NCBI GenBank assembly: GCA_030058085.1
Contig: JASGTU010000100.1
Span: 1 to 32,075, forward strand
Source: Chloroflexota bacterium
GTDB taxonomy: Bacteria; Chloroflexota; Anaerolineae; Caldilineales; Caldilineaceae
Length of the DNA stretch: 32,075 nt
Direction: 5' to 3'
Position numbers and translations under genes: made by a program. Under the pieces are notes generated by a model. The model ran no database searches and was not told the DNA's origin. It was given only the letters and a program-made list of their open reading frames with translations. Below, one piece after another: positions 17,994 to 27,669 of this stretch. Position 1 is the first letter of the stretch, and each line of letters opens with the position of its first letter.

Positions 17994-19739
17994 ATGTCTC
18001 GAGCAGCAAAGATCGCCTGGCTTATTGTGGCGATTGTCGTAGCGAATGTCGCAACAGCGGCGTTCGTCTGGGCGCAAGGCGCCAGGCCCGCAACCACTCC
18101 TGGCGTGGTTTCGGGCGTCGTCATGGGGCCGGACGGCGCGCTGGACGGGGCGCGCGTGCGCGTGCATGTGACCGACAACATGACCCTAACGGACGAGGGC
18201 GGCAGGTTTACGCTCGAAGTCGACGACGCGACGACGCCGGTGACGGTGACGGCCGCGGCCGAGGGGCATTACATCGACGCGGCCTACGCTGTGCTGCCGG
18301 GCGAAGCGGTCACAATCACGCTGCGGGCGCACTATACGACGGACAATTTCGAGTACGGCTGGTCAGAGGCCGACGGCCTGCGAGGCTCGGAGACGTGCGC
18401 GGTATGCCACACAGAGGCGATGATGCAGGAGTGGGAGCAGGACGCGCACGGACAGGCGGCAGTTAACCTGCGCTTCCTCACGCTCTACCAGGGCACGGAT
18501 GTCCACGGCAACAAAAGCCCGAAGACCAAGACTGACTTCAAAGGCAATGTTCTGCCGCACGATCCCGGCGTGACGTACTACGGACCCGGCTTCAAGCTGG
18601 ACTACCCGGACCGGGCGGGCAATTGTGCGACCTGCCACACGCCGGCGGCGGCTAAGCTGGAAAACACGACCAACTGCGGCTGGTCCGGATGTCACACTTC
18701 GTTTACGGCGGAACACGCGATTGAAGTACCGCACGGCGTTAGCCCGCTCTATTTGGATGGGCCCGCGGCGGAAGGCATCTCGTGCGAGTTCTGCCACAAG
18801 ATCGGCGATGTGATCCTGGACGAGGAGACGCAACTGCCGCTGCCCGACATGCCCGGAATCCTCTCCTACCGGCTCTACCGGCCAAACAAGGGCGAGGACA
18901 TTTTCTTCGGCACCCTGGACGACACGCCTGGCGACGATGTCTACCTGCCGCTGATGGCGGAGAGCGAGTTCTGCGCCGGCTGTCACTATGGCGTGTTCGG
19001 CGGCGTGGTCGGCGTGGGCGAAGTGACGGGCGGGACGTTGATCTACAATTCGTATGGCGAATGGCTGGATAGCCCGTACAGCGATGCGGAGACAGGCCAA
19101 ACCTGCCAGGACTGCCACATGCCGGGGGGCGCAGCCGAGTATTTCGTGTACCCGGAAGCGGGCGGCATGCAGCGCGACCCCGGCCAGGTGCATACACACC
19201 TCATGCCGGGCGCGTCGGATGTGAACCTGCTGCAGAATTCGGCGACGATGACGGTTACGGCCGAGGTCGATAACGGGCGGCTGGCGGTGGACGTGGAGGT
19301 GATCAACGACCAGACCGGCCATCACCTGCCGACCGACGCGCCGATCCGTTCGGTGATGTTGGTAGTGCAGGCCAAGGATGCGGACGGGGCGCCCTTGTCG
19401 CTGGCGAGCGGTCCAACGCTTCCGGAGTGGACAGGCAATTATGCCGGCGAGCCGGGGCGCGGCTATGCCAAGCTGCTGCGCGATGATTGGACGGGCGAGA
19501 TGCCGACCGCGGCCTACTGGCGGCCTGTGACGATCGTCGAAGATACGCGCCTGGCGGCGATGCAGACGGACGTGAGCCGGTACGAGTTCGAAGCGCCGGA
19601 CGGCGCGGCCACCGTGGACGTCCAGCTGATCTTCCGTCGCGCCTTCCAGGAGTTGGCGGAGCAGAAGGGCTGGGACGATCCGGATATCCTGATGGAACAC
19701 GCCACCATCGAGATCGCCGGCGCCCAGGAAACGAATTAG
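17994..19739 (+). CDS. Secreted multihaem cytochrome c with carboxypeptidase-regulatory-like domain
   Basis: A 581-residue exported protein. A signal peptide or N-terminal anchor (residues 1-29, ending VWAQG) is followed by a carboxypeptidase-regulatory-like beta-sandwich (about 38-113) with the pattern [17 protein letters not shown]. The cytochrome region holds five CxxCH haem sites, CAVCH (135), CATCH (211), CEFCH (264), CAGCH (327) and CQDCH (371), plus one CX4CH site (CGWSGCH, 228-234). The C-terminal region (from about 415) starts with a beta domain containing [12 protein letters not shown], a motif found at the end of several multihaem cytochromes. The ATG at 17994 has AAGG 9 bp upstream. 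It lies 34 bp after permease C and 32 bp before ATPase F, so it belongs to the transporter operon. Electron partner unknown. Confidence 0.9.
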   Translation: MSRAAKIAWLIVAIVVANVATAAFVWAQGARPATTPGVVSGVVMGPDGALDGARVRVHVTDNMTLTDEGGRFTLEVDDATTPVTVTAAAEGHYIDAAYAVLPGEAVTITLRAHYTTDNFEYGWSEADGLRGSETCAVCHTEAMMQEWEQDAHGQAAVNLRFLTLYQGTDVHGNKSPKTKTDFKGNVLPHDPGVTYYGPGFKLDYPDRAGNCATCHTPAAAKLENTTNCGWSGCHTSFTAEHAIEVPHGVSPLYLDGPAAEGISCEFCHKIGDVILDEETQLPLPDMPGILSYRLYRPNKGEDIFFGTLDDTPGDDVYLPLMAESEFCAGCHYGVFGGVVGVGEVTGGTLIYNSYGEWLDSPYSDAETGQTCQDCHMPGGAAEYFVYPEAGGMQRDPGQVHTHLMPGASDVNLLQNSATMTVTAEVDNGRLAVDVEVINDQTGHHLPTDAPIRSVMLVVQAKDADGAPLSLASGPTLPEWTGNYAGEPGRGYAKLLRDDWTGEMPTAAYWRPVTIVEDTRLAAMQTDVSRYEFEAPDGAATVDVQLIFRRAFQELAEQKGWDDPDILMEHATIEIAGAQETN

Positions 19740-19771
19740 TCAGGCCCAGGCGGAGGAATGGTGGGGCTACA

Positions 19772-20866
19772 ATGCTGGACGACATGGAAGCAGGCCGTCT
19801 GCATCAGGCTCGAGGTGCGGTGCAGTTTAAATGGGACAGATATGACGAGATGACTGGCGAAGATTACATCCTGGAAGTCAAAAACCTCAAACAGCATTTT
19901 CCAATCTATCGCGGCTTCTTCCAGCGCGTAGTCGGATACACCAAGGCCGTAGATGGCGTGAACTTCTTCTTGCGCGAGCAGGAAGTGCTGGGGTTGGTCG
20001 GCGAAAGCGGTTGCGGCAAGACCACCACCGGCCGATCCATTCTGCGGCTCTACGATCCGACGGGCGGCGAGATCTGGTACCGGCGAGCCAATGGAAATCG
20101 TGTCAACGTGGCCGCGGTGAGCAAGCGCGAAATGAAGGAACTGCGCCGGGAAATGCGCATGATCTTCCAGGACCCGTTTAGCTCCCTGAACCCGCGTCTG
20201 ACCGTAAAGGATCTGATCGGCGAACCGCTGGTGATCCACCGGGAGGCGCGCGGCAAGCAGCTCGAGGAGCGCGTGGCGGACCTGATGCGCAGCGTCGGGC
20301 TGGACCCGAACTATATGAGCCGTTACCCGCATGAGTTCTCCGGCGGGCAGAGACAGCGCATCGGCTTGGCGCGAACGTTGGCGCTCAGCCCGCGGCTGAT
20401 CATTGCCGACGAGCCCGTCTCGGCGCTGGATGTGTCGATCCAGGCGCAGGTCCTCAACTTGCTGCGGAAGTTGAAAGAGGACTTGGGGCTGACGCTGCTC
20501 TTCATCGCGCATGATCTGTCGGTGGTAGAGCATGTCTGTGACCGCATTGCGGTGATGTATGTCGGCAAGATCGTGGAGTTGGCCGAATCCGAGGAACTGC
20601 TGCGGCATCCCATGCATCCGTATACGGAGGCGCTGGTGTCGGCGGTGCCTCCGGCCGACCCCGACATCCGCCTGAAGCGCATCATCTTGGAGGGGGACGT
20701 GCCTAGCCCGGCCAATCCGCCGTCGGGTTGTGTGTTCCACCCCAGATGCCGGTATGCCAAAGACGTGTGTAGCCAAGAAGAGCCGACGCTGGTCGAGGTT
20801 GAACCGGAGCATTTTGTGAGCTGCCATTTTGCGGACGAACTCTCGCTCGTGGGGATAGGAGGTTGA
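19772..20866 (+). CDS. Peptide/oligosaccharide-type ABC transporter ATP-binding protein (OppF/DppF-like)
   Basis: A 364-residue second ATPase subunit that pairs with the OppD-like protein. Walker A is GESGCGKTT, the signature [12 protein letters not shown], Walker [13 protein letters not shown], and the switch His is in FIAHDLS. The C-terminal oligopeptide-ATPase extension has three cysteines around [14 protein letters not shown] and one in SCHF. I chose ATG 19772, where the coding pattern starts; a purine-rich stretch (GGAGG at 19752-19756, GGGG at 19762) precedes it. The open frame reaches back to 19487 but overlaps the cytochrome gene out of frame. Another possible start is the ATG at 19850. 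The next gene overlaps or abuts. Confidence 0.94.
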   Translation: MLDDMEAGRLHQARGAVQFKWDRYDEMTGEDYILEVKNLKQHFPIYRGFFQRVVGYTKAVDGVNFFLREQEVLGLVGESGCGKTTTGRSILRLYDPTGGEIWYRRANGNRVNVAAVSKREMKELRREMRMIFQDPFSSLNPRLTVKDLIGEPLVIHREARGKQLEERVADLMRSVGLDPNYMSRYPHEFSGGQRQRIGLARTLALSPRLIIADEPVSALDVSIQAQVLNLLRKLKEDLGLTLLFIAHDLSVVEHVCDRIAVMYVGKIVELAESEELLRHPMHPYTEALVSAVPPADPDIRLKRIILEGDVPSPANPPSGCVFHPRCRYAKDVCSQEEPTLVEVEPEHFVSCHFADELSLVGIGG

Positions 20867-20868
20867 CG

Positions 20869-21243
20869 TTGCAGAAACCGAATCGCGTGCTGGCCTTCCT
20901 TTCCTATCTGCTGCCCTTTGTGGGTTCGATTGTCGCCATTGTGGCGGATCGCAAGAACGCCTTTGCGCTGTATCATGCCTGTCAAGCCTTGGCGATGTTT
21001 TTGGCGGCGGTGTTGTTGCCGATAGCGTGGCTGGTTGTGGCGTGGCTGGCAGCGTGGGTCCCTCTGGCCGGCGCTACGTTTAGCGCCGCGTCCTTTGCGC
21101 TGGTGATGGTGGGATACGTCGCCGTGGCGTTGCTTTGGGTATCCGGGTTGGTGAACGCGCTGCGTTCCGAGCAGCTGAGGCAATTGTTCATCGTTGGCAA
21201 ATGGGGTGAGAAGCTCTTTGCCCGGCTTTATCCCGTCGCCTAA
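20869..21243 (+). CDS. Small polytopic membrane protein, DUF4870-like
   Basis: A 124-residue protein with three hydrophobic helices, resembling the DUF4870/Tic20-like family: a start of the kind FLSYLLPFVGSIVAI, a conserved HACQAL motif (compare the usual H-A-x-Q), then two long helices. No biochemical function is known for the family. Start choice: AGGAGG at 20857-20862 lies 6 bp before the TTG at 20869 but directly against the TTG at 20863, so I prefer 20869. It is 2 bp after the ATPase F stop codon, so it is translationally coupled and is probably the last gene of the operon. Confidence 0.65.
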   Translation: MQKPNRVLAFLSYLLPFVGSIVAIVADRKNAFALYHACQALAMFLAAVLLPIAWLVVAWLAAWVPLAGATFSAASFALVMVGYVAVALLWVSGLVNALRSEQLRQLFIVGKWGEKLFARLYPVA

Positions 21244-21324
21244 TCAATCGACCGCGTTGGTTGATGTGCGCTCGTTGCGGAGCGACCGAATTAGGACACG
21301 TCTTTCGTCCCCTAGTTTTCTGAA

Positions 21325-21360
21325 AGACTGCGGCCCGCCCGTCTGGGTGAGCCGCAGTCT
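21325..21360 (+). terminator. Hairpin at the end of the importer operon
   Basis: A perfect 10-bp stem (AGACTGCGGC at 21325, GCCGCAGTCT at 21351) closes a 16-base loop, 81 bp after the last gene of the operon. No T tract follows on the + strand, so termination may be partial. The first GH4 gene starts 82 bp downstream. Confidence 0.55.
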
Positions 21361-21441
21361 CCATATATAGCGATAATCTCGTTTCACAGAACCCGGCGCT
21401 TTTGGCACGGCGCCATCACAATACACCGGAAGGACATCAAG

Positions 21442-22770
21442 ATGCCGAAGATAGCCTTTATCGGGGCCGGCAGTTTTGGATTCACCCGCAAGCTCGTGCG
21501 CGACGTTCTGACCTTTCCGCTTCTGGAAAACGCGACGTTGAGTTTGATGGACATCGACGCCGATCACCTGGAGTTTGCCCGCCGCGCCGTGCAGAAGATC
21601 GTCGACCTGGGCAATTACCCGGCCAAGGTCGAGGCGACGCTGGACCGCGAGCAGGCGCTGCGTGGGGCCGATTACGTGGTGGTCACCATTTTGGCCGGCG
21701 GGCTGGACGTGTGGCGCAAAGACATCGAGATACCCAAGAAATACGGCATCGACATCAACATCGGCGACACGCGCGGCCCGTCGGGCATCTTTCGGGCGCT
21801 GCGCACCATCCCGGTAATGCTGGACATCGGCCGCGACATGGAACGGCTCTGCCCTGATGCGACCATGCTCAACTACACCAACCCGATGGTCATGCTCTGC
21901 CGCTCGCTACAGCGCGAGACGAGCATTAAGGTGACGGGGCTGTGCCACAGCGTACAGGGCACGGCGGAGATGTTGGCGCGCTGGATCGGCGCGCCGATGG
22001 AGGAGATCACCTACACCTGCGCCGGCATCAACCACATGGCCTGGTACCTGAAGTACGAGTGGAACGGCAAGGACGCGTATCCGCTGATCCACAAAGCCGT
22101 CACAGAGCGCCCTGAGGTGTACAATGAAGAGCAGGTGCGCAACGAGATGTACCTGGCGCTCGACTATTATCCGACCGAGTCAAGCGGGCATCATTCGGAG
22201 TATAACTGGTGGTTCCGTAAGCGACCGGACCTGATCGAGAAGTATTGCACGCACGGCACAGGCTGGAATCCAGGCGAGTACGGCTACATCATCACGGAGC
22301 GCGAGAAGCGCCTGAGTTCGTGGCGCGCCGAGACCGAGAAGTGGCTGGCGGCGGATACGCCTATCGAGTTGGAGCGCGGGCACGAGTATGCGGCCTATAT
22401 CATGAATGCGCTGGCAGGCGGCGAGCCGTTCGAGTACAACGGCAATGTCGCCAACACCGGGCTGATCACGAATTTGCCGCAGAACGCCTGCGTCGAAGTG
22501 CCGGTGTGGGCGAGCCGCAAGGGGCTGACGCCGGTCTATGTGGGTGAACTGCCGCCGCAGGTGGCGGCGTTAACCGGGCTGACCGCTATCACCGAGGAGA
22601 TGGCGGTAGAGGGATGCCTGAGCGGCGACCCGCGGCTGATCTACCAGGCGATTGCGCACGACCCGTTGACGGCGAGCGTGCTGTCGCTGGCTGAAATCCG
22701 CACGATGGTCAACGAGATGTTTGCGCAGAACAAGGATCATCTGCCTACGTTCCGGCATTATGAGGCGTAG
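21442..22770 (+). CDS. Glycoside hydrolase family 4, alpha-galactosidase-like
   Basis: A 442-residue cytosolic enzyme of GH4, whose members use NAD+ and a divalent metal to cleave glycosides by a redox-elimination mechanism. The N-terminal Rossmann motif is [11 protein letters not shown]. The metal ligands fit Cys168 (GLCHSVQG) and His198 (GINHM). CHSV is the form seen in MelA-type alpha-galactosidases, while CHEV and similar forms mark alpha-glucosidases. One conserved stretch (DTRGPSGI) has Ser where GG is usual. ATG 21442 with GGAAGGA upstream. A second GH4 gene lies 0.8 kb downstream, and galE follows that. Substrate specificity inferred from motif and context. Confidence 0.9.
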   Translation: MPKIAFIGAGSFGFTRKLVRDVLTFPLLENATLSLMDIDADHLEFARRAVQKIVDLGNYPAKVEATLDREQALRGADYVVVTILAGGLDVWRKDIEIPKKYGIDINIGDTRGPSGIFRALRTIPVMLDIGRDMERLCPDATMLNYTNPMVMLCRSLQRETSIKVTGLCHSVQGTAEMLARWIGAPMEEITYTCAGINHMAWYLKYEWNGKDAYPLIHKAVTERPEVYNEEQVRNEMYLALDYYPTESSGHHSEYNWWFRKRPDLIEKYCTHGTGWNPGEYGYIITEREKRLSSWRAETEKWLAADTPIELERGHEYAAYIMNALAGGEPFEYNGNVANTGLITNLPQNACVEVPVWASRKGLTPVYVGELPPQVAALTGLTAITEEMAVEGCLSGDPRLIYQAIAHDPLTASVLSLAEIRTMVNEMFAQNKDHLPTFRHYEA

Positions 22771-22868
22771 GGCCGCATAACTGGATGCGGCGTGCAGCGA
22801 GGCGCCGCAACCGTCTATGTGCAGGCGCTAATGTCCGTCGGCAGTGAACTGGCGCCGTGGAGGAAGTT

Positions 22869-23468
22869 GTGAAGGATCTGTTCGAGGCCGTCTACTGGCT
22901 GGCCCTTGTCGTCGAAGTGATCGTGCGTCTGCCTTTTCAGAAGCATTGGAAGAGCGCGGCCAGGGTCGACCGGCGCGTCACAAGGACGGATAGAACCCTG
23001 GTTTCGCTGCTGTGGGTCACGATGATCATCTTGCCCCTGATCTATTCGGTGACGGACTGGTTGGATTTCGCGGACTATCGTCTGCCGGGGTGGATGGGCT
23101 GGCTTGGGGTCGTGCTGCTCGGCGGCGCGTTGGTTCTCTTCGCTCTCGCCCACAGGAGTTTGAAGTCCAACTGGTCGCCTACGCTGGAGATATATGAGGG
23201 GCACACGCTGGTGACGGACGGCATCTATCGCTATATCCGCCATCCGATGTATGCCAGCCAGTGGCTGTGGGGCATCGCGCAGATGTTGCTCTTGCAGAAT
23301 TGGATCGCCGGCCCCGTGAATCTGTTGTATTTCATCCCGTTCTATTTCCTGCGCACGCGGGCTGAGGAACGGATGATGCTGGACGTGTTCGGCGATCGAT
23401 ATCGGGAACTCATGAAACGGACGGGCGGCGTTATTCCCAGGATCGGATCGCTTGTCTCAAACCGGTAA
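22869..23468 (+). CDS. ICMT-family (phospholipid/isoprenylcysteine methyltransferase-like) membrane protein
   Basis: A 199-residue integral membrane protein. The C-terminal half carries the family signature: GIYRYIRHPMYASQWLW, then RTRAEERMML and YRELMKRTGGVIPR. This is the SAM-binding part of bacterial ICMT/PEMT-like methyltransferases. About four to five hydrophobic segments are present. Substrates of bacterial members are mostly unknown (lipids, or small molecules). Start: GTG 22869 has GGAGG five bases upstream, which fits better than the GTG at 22857. It sits between the two GH4 genes, without an obvious metabolic link. Confidence 0.85.
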   Translation: MKDLFEAVYWLALVVEVIVRLPFQKHWKSAARVDRRVTRTDRTLVSLLWVTMIILPLIYSVTDWLDFADYRLPGWMGWLGVVLLGGALVLFALAHRSLKSNWSPTLEIYEGHTLVTDGIYRYIRHPMYASQWLWGIAQMLLLQNWIAGPVNLLYFIPFYFLRTRAEERMMLDVFGDRYRELMKRTGGVIPRIGSLVSNR

Positions 23469-23575
23469 CGCCTTGAGCGGAATCACCGGCCAAGCGATAC
23501 ATAGCCCTGTTTTGATAGAGGCGCTTTCATCATCCGAGACATTTCGCTCTATACACTAGAGAAAGGGTAACAACC

Positions 23576-24886
23576 ATGCCGAAGATCACGTTTATCGGCG
23601 CGGGCAGCACCGTTTTTGCCAAGAACCTGATGGGGGACATCCTCAGCTATCCGGAGTTGGCGGAGGCGACGATCAGCCTGCACGATATCGACGAGGAGCG
23701 CCTGCGCACCTCGGTGATTGTCGCCAACAAGGTGGCGGAGACGTTGGGCGTCAAGCCGACCATCGAGGCGACGACCGACCGCCGCGCCGCGCTGGATGGG
23801 GCCGACTACGCCATTTCGATGATCCAGGTGGGCGGCTATAAGCCCGGCACGGTTATCGACTTTGAGATTCCGAAGAAGTATGGGCTGCGCCAGACCATCG
23901 CCGATACGCTGGGCATTGGCGGCATTTTGCGTGGGCTGCGCACGATTCCGGTGCTGCTCGACATGTGCTATGACATGGAAGAACTGTGCCCGGACGTGTA
24001 TTTCCTACAATACGTGAACCCAATGGCGATGAACTGCTGGGCCATCGACCGGGCGACCACGATCAAGACGGTCGGCTTGTGCCACAGCGTGCAGGGCACG
24101 GCAGAACAACTGGCCGAGGATATCGGCGTGCCCATCGACGAAATTAACTTCGTATGCGCAGGCATCAACCACATGGCCTTCTATCTGCACTTCGAACGCC
24201 GGGCGAACGGCGAGGTCGAAGACCTGTACCCGCTCATCCGCAAGGTCTATGATGAAGGCAGGGCGCCGGAGTGGAACCTGGTGCGCTATGAGATGTTCCG
24301 GCGTTTGGGGTATTTCGTGACCGAGTCGAGCGAGCACTTTGCCGAGTACACGCCCTATTTCATCAAGCGCGACCGGCCTGACCTGATCGAGAAGTACAAT
24401 GTGCCGCTGGACGAGTACATCCGCCGCTGTGAAGTTCAGATCGCGGGCTGGGAGCGGATGCGGGCCGATCTGGAAGACCCGAAGTCGGTCGTCGAGGTGC
24501 ACCGCAGCCACGAATACGGTTCGGGCATCATCCACAGCATCGAGACGGGCATCCCGCGCGTGATAAACGGCAACGTGCCCAACCGCGGGCTGATCTCCAA
24601 TCTGCCTGAGGGCTGCTGTGTCGAGGTTCCTTGCCTGGTGGACAAGAACGGCGTCCAGCCGGTTGCGATCGGCGAACTGCCGCCGCACTTAGCTGCGCTC
24701 ATGCAGACGAATATCAACGTGCAGGACCTGACCGTCGAGGCGGCGCTGACGGGCAAGCGCGAGCATATCTACCACGCGGCCATGCTCGATCCGCATACCG
24801 CCGCCGAGTTGGACCTGGATCAGATCTGGAACCTGGTCGACGACCTGATCGAAGCCCACGGCGACTGGCTGCCGGCCTATTCGTAG
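23576..24886 (+). CDS. melA: Glycoside hydrolase family 4, alpha-galactosidase (MelA-like)
   Basis: A 436-residue GH4 enzyme. The Rossmann motif is [12 protein letters not shown], and the metal ligands fit Cys169 (GLCHSVQG) and His199 (GINHM). The stretch [20 protein letters not shown] aligns with the MelA consensus. The Leloir enzyme GalE follows after 14 bp, which supports release of galactose from melibiose or raffinose-type sugars. ATG 23576 has AAAGGG about 9 bp upstream. It is a clear paralogue of the gene at 21442; both share CHSV, the usual alpha-galactosidase form. The gene symbol is my best reading; enzyme assays could show another alpha-glycoside as substrate. Confidence 0.88.
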   Translation: MPKITFIGAGSTVFAKNLMGDILSYPELAEATISLHDIDEERLRTSVIVANKVAETLGVKPTIEATTDRRAALDGADYAISMIQVGGYKPGTVIDFEIPKKYGLRQTIADTLGIGGILRGLRTIPVLLDMCYDMEELCPDVYFLQYVNPMAMNCWAIDRATTIKTVGLCHSVQGTAEQLAEDIGVPIDEINFVCAGINHMAFYLHFERRANGEVEDLYPLIRKVYDEGRAPEWNLVRYEMFRRLGYFVTESSEHFAEYTPYFIKRDRPDLIEKYNVPLDEYIRRCEVQIAGWERMRADLEDPKSVVEVHRSHEYGSGIIHSIETGIPRVINGNVPNRGLISNLPEGCCVEVPCLVDKNGVQPVAIGELPPHLAALMQTNINVQDLTVEAALTGKREHIYHAAMLDPHTAAELDLDQIWNLVDDLIEAHGDWLPAYS

Positions 24887-24900
24887 GGGGCGAGAACGAC

Positions 24901-25896
24901 ATGCGCGTATTGGTAACCGGCGGCGCCGGGTATATCGGCAGCGTGACTGTCGAGCAGTTGATCGAAGACGGGCAGGAGGTGGTCGTCTTCGACAACCTCT
25001 CGCAGGGGCATCGGGCCGCGGTTCACTCGGACGCCGCCTTCGTGCAGGGAGACCTGGCTGACCGGGACGCGATCGACGAGGCGATGCGACTGTTCGCGCC
25101 CGACGCGATCATGCACTTCGCCTCGCGCACGCTGGTGGGCGAATCGATGCAGGCGCCGTTTCTCTATCTGGGCGAGAACGTGCGCAACGGCCTCAACCTG
25201 TTGGAGAGCGCTGTGGCGCACGGCGTGCTGCGCTTCATCCTCTCGTCCACGGCGAACCTGTTCGGCGTGCCGGAGCGGGTTCCCATCGACGAGGACGAGA
25301 CCATTGCGCCGGGCAGTCCCTATGGCGAGTCGAAGCGGATCCTGGAGCGGATGCTCTACTGGCTGGAGGAAACGCGCGGCATGCGCTACGCGGCGCTGCG
25401 TTACTTCAACGCGGCGGGCGCGACGGCTGCGCGCGGCGAAGACCATGACCCGGAGACGCATCTGATCCCGCTGGCGCTGCAGGTGGCGTTGGGCCAGCGC
25501 GACGTCATCAAGATTTTCGGCGATGATTACCCGACGCCGGACGGGACGTGCGTGCGCGATTACATTCATGTCGCAGACCTGGCGCGGGCGCATATCCTGG
25601 CGCTGGGCGCGCTGGAGCAGGGTAGCCGCACGTATAACATGGGCAACGGGCAGGGCTTCTCGGTCAAGGAGGTGATCCAGGCGGCGAGGGACGTCACCGG
25701 TCACCCCATCCCCGCTGAGATCGCGCCGCGGCGTCCGGGCGACCCTGCTGTGCTGATCGCCGGCAGCGAACGCATTCGCCGCGATCTGGGCTGGGAGCCG
25801 CAATACCCGCGTCTGCACGACATTGTGCAGAGCGCGTGGGCATGGCATAGGGCGCACCCCGCCGGCTATGCAGACGTGGCAAAGGCGACCGGATAA
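24901..25896 (+). CDS. galE: UDP-glucose 4-epimerase
   Basis: A 331-residue extended short-chain dehydrogenase that interconverts UDP-galactose and UDP-glucose, the last Leloir step and a source of UDP-galactose for envelope sugars. The NAD motif is GGAGYIGS. The catalytic Ser-Thr pair is in SSTANLFG and the Tyr-Lys in YGESK. GalE-type blocks [22 protein letters not shown] and [12 protein letters not shown] follow. Start ATG 24901, preceded by GGGGGCGAG. It lies 14 bp after the MelA-like gene, so the two are in one transcript. galK and galT are not in the window. Confidence 0.95.
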   Translation: MRVLVTGGAGYIGSVTVEQLIEDGQEVVVFDNLSQGHRAAVHSDAAFVQGDLADRDAIDEAMRLFAPDAIMHFASRTLVGESMQAPFLYLGENVRNGLNLLESAVAHGVLRFILSSTANLFGVPERVPIDEDETIAPGSPYGESKRILERMLYWLEETRGMRYAALRYFNAAGATAARGEDHDPETHLIPLALQVALGQRDVIKIFGDDYPTPDGTCVRDYIHVADLARAHILALGALEQGSRTYNMGNGQGFSVKEVIQAARDVTGHPIPAEIAPRRPGDPAVLIAGSERIRRDLGWEPQYPRLHDIVQSAWAWHRAHPAGYADVAKATG

Positions 25897-25902
25897 CAAG
25901 AA

Positions 25903-25930
25903 AGCTCGGACCGCCGCGGCGGTCCGAGCT
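25903..25930. terminator. Perfect 28-bp palindrome, probable two-way terminator
   Basis: A 13-bp perfect GC-rich stem without mismatch and with no more than a two-base centre. It lies 7 bp after the galE stop and 30 bp after the stop of the convergent small gene. The minus strand has TTTCTTGTT after the stem, which suits termination of the small gene; the + strand has no T tract. Confidence 0.7.
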
Positions 25931-25960
25931 GCTGTTCGTATGCGGTTGTGTGGTTGGCGT

Positions 25961-26137
25961 TTACTTGAGCTGATGCACGCCGATGCGGTCGAGGACTGCG
26001 GTGCAGCCGATGCAGAAGGCGGCAAAGGCGGGCAGAAGCGGGTCGGCATTGAGGCCGGTCGTTTCCATGACTGCGAAGCCGCCGAGCATCACGACGCCAA
26101 TAGCCAACAGGGAATTGCTTAGAAAGGTCTTGCGCAT
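25961..26137 (-). CDS. Small membrane protein, 58 residues
   Basis: I do not recognise a family. It starts MRKTFLSNSLLAIGVVMLGG, with one membrane helix, then a short loop and a second hydrophobic stretch (LLPAFAAFCIGCTAVL) with a CxxxC-like pair (FCIGC), and ends in a short basic tail. The ATG at 26137 has AGGAGA 8 bp upstream, a near-ideal ribosome site. A promoter with TATAAT and a -35 box 17 bp away lies about 70 bp upstream, and a palindromic terminator follows. Together these make a real gene likely in spite of its size. The longer in-frame start at 26263 is not needed and lies upstream of the promoter. Confidence 0.7.
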   Translation of the reverse strand: MRKTFLSNSLLAIGVVMLGGFAVMETTGLNADPLLPAFAAFCIGCTAVLDRIGVHQLK

Positions 26138-26191
26138 CACTTGGTTCTCCTGCGCCGGATAATGACAAAACAAAAAGGGCGCACTATAGCC

Positions 26192-26207
26192 TGTGAAGAT
26201 GTTCACA
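26192..26207. promoter_or_regulatory. CRP/FNR-like operator palindrome
   Basis: TGTGAAGATGTTCACA is a perfect 16-bp match to TGTGA-N6-TCACA, the core of CRP-type sites. It starts right after the minus-strand -10 box and covers the predicted start point of the 58-residue gene, so it would repress that gene. It is about 180 bp upstream of the divergent M24 peptidase gene. Confidence 0.55.
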
Positions 26208-26235
26208 TTATAGGCGAACTGAGCTCGCAAGCCAA
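26207..26235 (-). promoter_or_regulatory. Sigma-70-type promoter of the 58-residue gene
   Basis: On the minus strand, TTGGCT (26235-26230) and a perfect TATAAT (26212-26207) are 17 bp apart. The leader to the ATG at 26137 is about 60 nt. Confidence 0.6.
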
Positions 26236-26388
26236 AGCTGCTGCGTACGGAAATTGTCCGCAAAGTGACCTGTTTGCGACCCTAACAGGCATTTCGTGGG
26301 GTAATCGTAGGTTTTCTCGATGGGGCGTTAGCAGAACCCATTCAAAATGGCCGGAGAGCATCCGGCCCTAGGTTGATAGGAGCGACGT

Positions 26389-27621
26389 GTGAAATCCGAT
26401 CTCGATCGGTTGATGGAAGAGCGCAATCTCGACGCGTTCATGGTGTTGGGCGATTCGGGCAATAACCCGGCGATGAACTACCTGACCGGCGGCATCCACT
26501 TGGAACATGCCATCGTGCTCAAGCGGCGCGGCGGGCTGCTGACGCTGGTCCACGGCTCTTTGGAGCGGACCGGCGCGGCTACAACCGGCCTCGAACTGGT
26601 AGACCGCGACCGGGTTTACAACCAGTACGATCTGCTGAACAAGCACCAGGGCGACCGGCTGGGCGCGATGCTGGACTACTATTCGCAGGTGATCCGCGAC
26701 CAGCAGTTGACGGGGCGGCTGGGCGTATACGGCAAGATCGATGCCGGCGGCGCCTACCAACTGCTGAACCGGCTGCAGGCCGCGCTGCCGGACGTGGAGA
26801 TCGTCGGGGAGTACGCCGATTCGATCTTCGCGGTGGCGCGCGAGACCAAGGATGATGCTGAGATCGCCGAGCTGCTGACGGCAGGGCGCGAGACCTGCGC
26901 CGTCGTCGGCGAGGTCCAGGAGTTCATCCAGGGGCATGGCGTACGCGGCAAGACGGTGGTGCGCGCCGACGGCGAGCCGCTGACGATTGGCGACGTGAAG
27001 GCCTTCATTCGCATGCGCCTGATGGCGCACGGCTTGGTCGAGGATCACGATACCCTCTTCAGCCAGGGCGGCGACAGCGCCCTGCCGCACGCCAGCAGCA
27101 ACTTGGCGCAGCCGCTGGAACTGGGCCGGGCCATCGTGTTGGACATCTTCCCGCGCACGGCGAAGGGGTATTTCGCCGATATGACGCGCACCTGGTCGCT
27201 CGGCTATGCCACCGACGACGTGCAGGAGATCTATGACCAGGTGAGGGAGATTTTCGACCAGGTGATGGGCTCGCTGGAACTGGGGAAGCCTTGCCGGGAC
27301 TACCAGTTGATGACGCTCGACTACTTCGAGGAGCGAGGACACCCGACGCTGCGCTCGCATCCGGGTACGCGGGAAGGCTATTTCCACAGCTTGGGCCACG
27401 GCATCGGTCTGGACGTGCACGAAGGGCCGCGGCTGAGCCACGGCGCGGGGGCGGATACGCCGCTCCAGCCGGGGCATGTCTTCAGCGTGGAGCCGGGGCT
27501 GTATTACCAGCAGCGCGACCTGGGTATGCGCATCGAGGATTCGGTGGCGTTCACGGAGAGCGGCGAACTGGTGAACCTGAACGTCTATCCGTATGACCTG
27601 GTTCTGCCCATGCGCGGGTAG
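26389..27621 (+). CDS. M24-family metallopeptidase (Xaa-Pro aminopeptidase-like)
   Basis: A 410-residue cytosolic enzyme of the pita-bread fold, which removes N-terminal residues next to proline or acts on related peptides. The N-terminal creatinase-like domain spans 1-160. The catalytic domain holds all five metal ligands: Asp252 (IVLDIF), Asp264 (FADMTRTW), His337 (SLGHGIG), Glu368 (FSVEPG) and Glu383 (RIEDSVA). The GTG start at 26389 has AGGAG 6 bp upstream. It is a stand-alone gene between two terminators. Prolidase activity, or a role in processing peptides brought in by the importer, is possible but cannot be shown from sequence. Confidence 0.92.
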   Translation: MKSDLDRLMEERNLDAFMVLGDSGNNPAMNYLTGGIHLEHAIVLKRRGGLLTLVHGSLERTGAATTGLELVDRDRVYNQYDLLNKHQGDRLGAMLDYYSQVIRDQQLTGRLGVYGKIDAGGAYQLLNRLQAALPDVEIVGEYADSIFAVARETKDDAEIAELLTAGRETCAVVGEVQEFIQGHGVRGKTVVRADGEPLTIGDVKAFIRMRLMAHGLVEDHDTLFSQGGDSALPHASSNLAQPLELGRAIVLDIFPRTAKGYFADMTRTWSLGYATDDVQEIYDQVREIFDQVMGSLELGKPCRDYQLMTLDYFEERGHPTLRSHPGTREGYFHSLGHGIGLDVHEGPRLSHGAGADTPLQPGHVFSVEPGLYYQQRDLGMRIEDSVAFTESGELVNLNVYPYDLVLPMRG

Positions 27622-27669
27622 GGGACTGCTCTACATAGCCGTCAGAAGCGTATAAAATTGCTGGGCGAT

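Noticed and set aside
18363-19700. 445-codon open frame on - opposite the cytochrome
   Set aside because: The cytochrome frame has signal peptide, haem motifs and ribosome site; the antisense frame is Arg/His-rich without any domain.
19487-19771. Upstream extension of the OppF-like frame
   Set aside because: It overlaps the cytochrome coding region out of frame and encodes an Arg/Gly-rich sequence not seen in the family.
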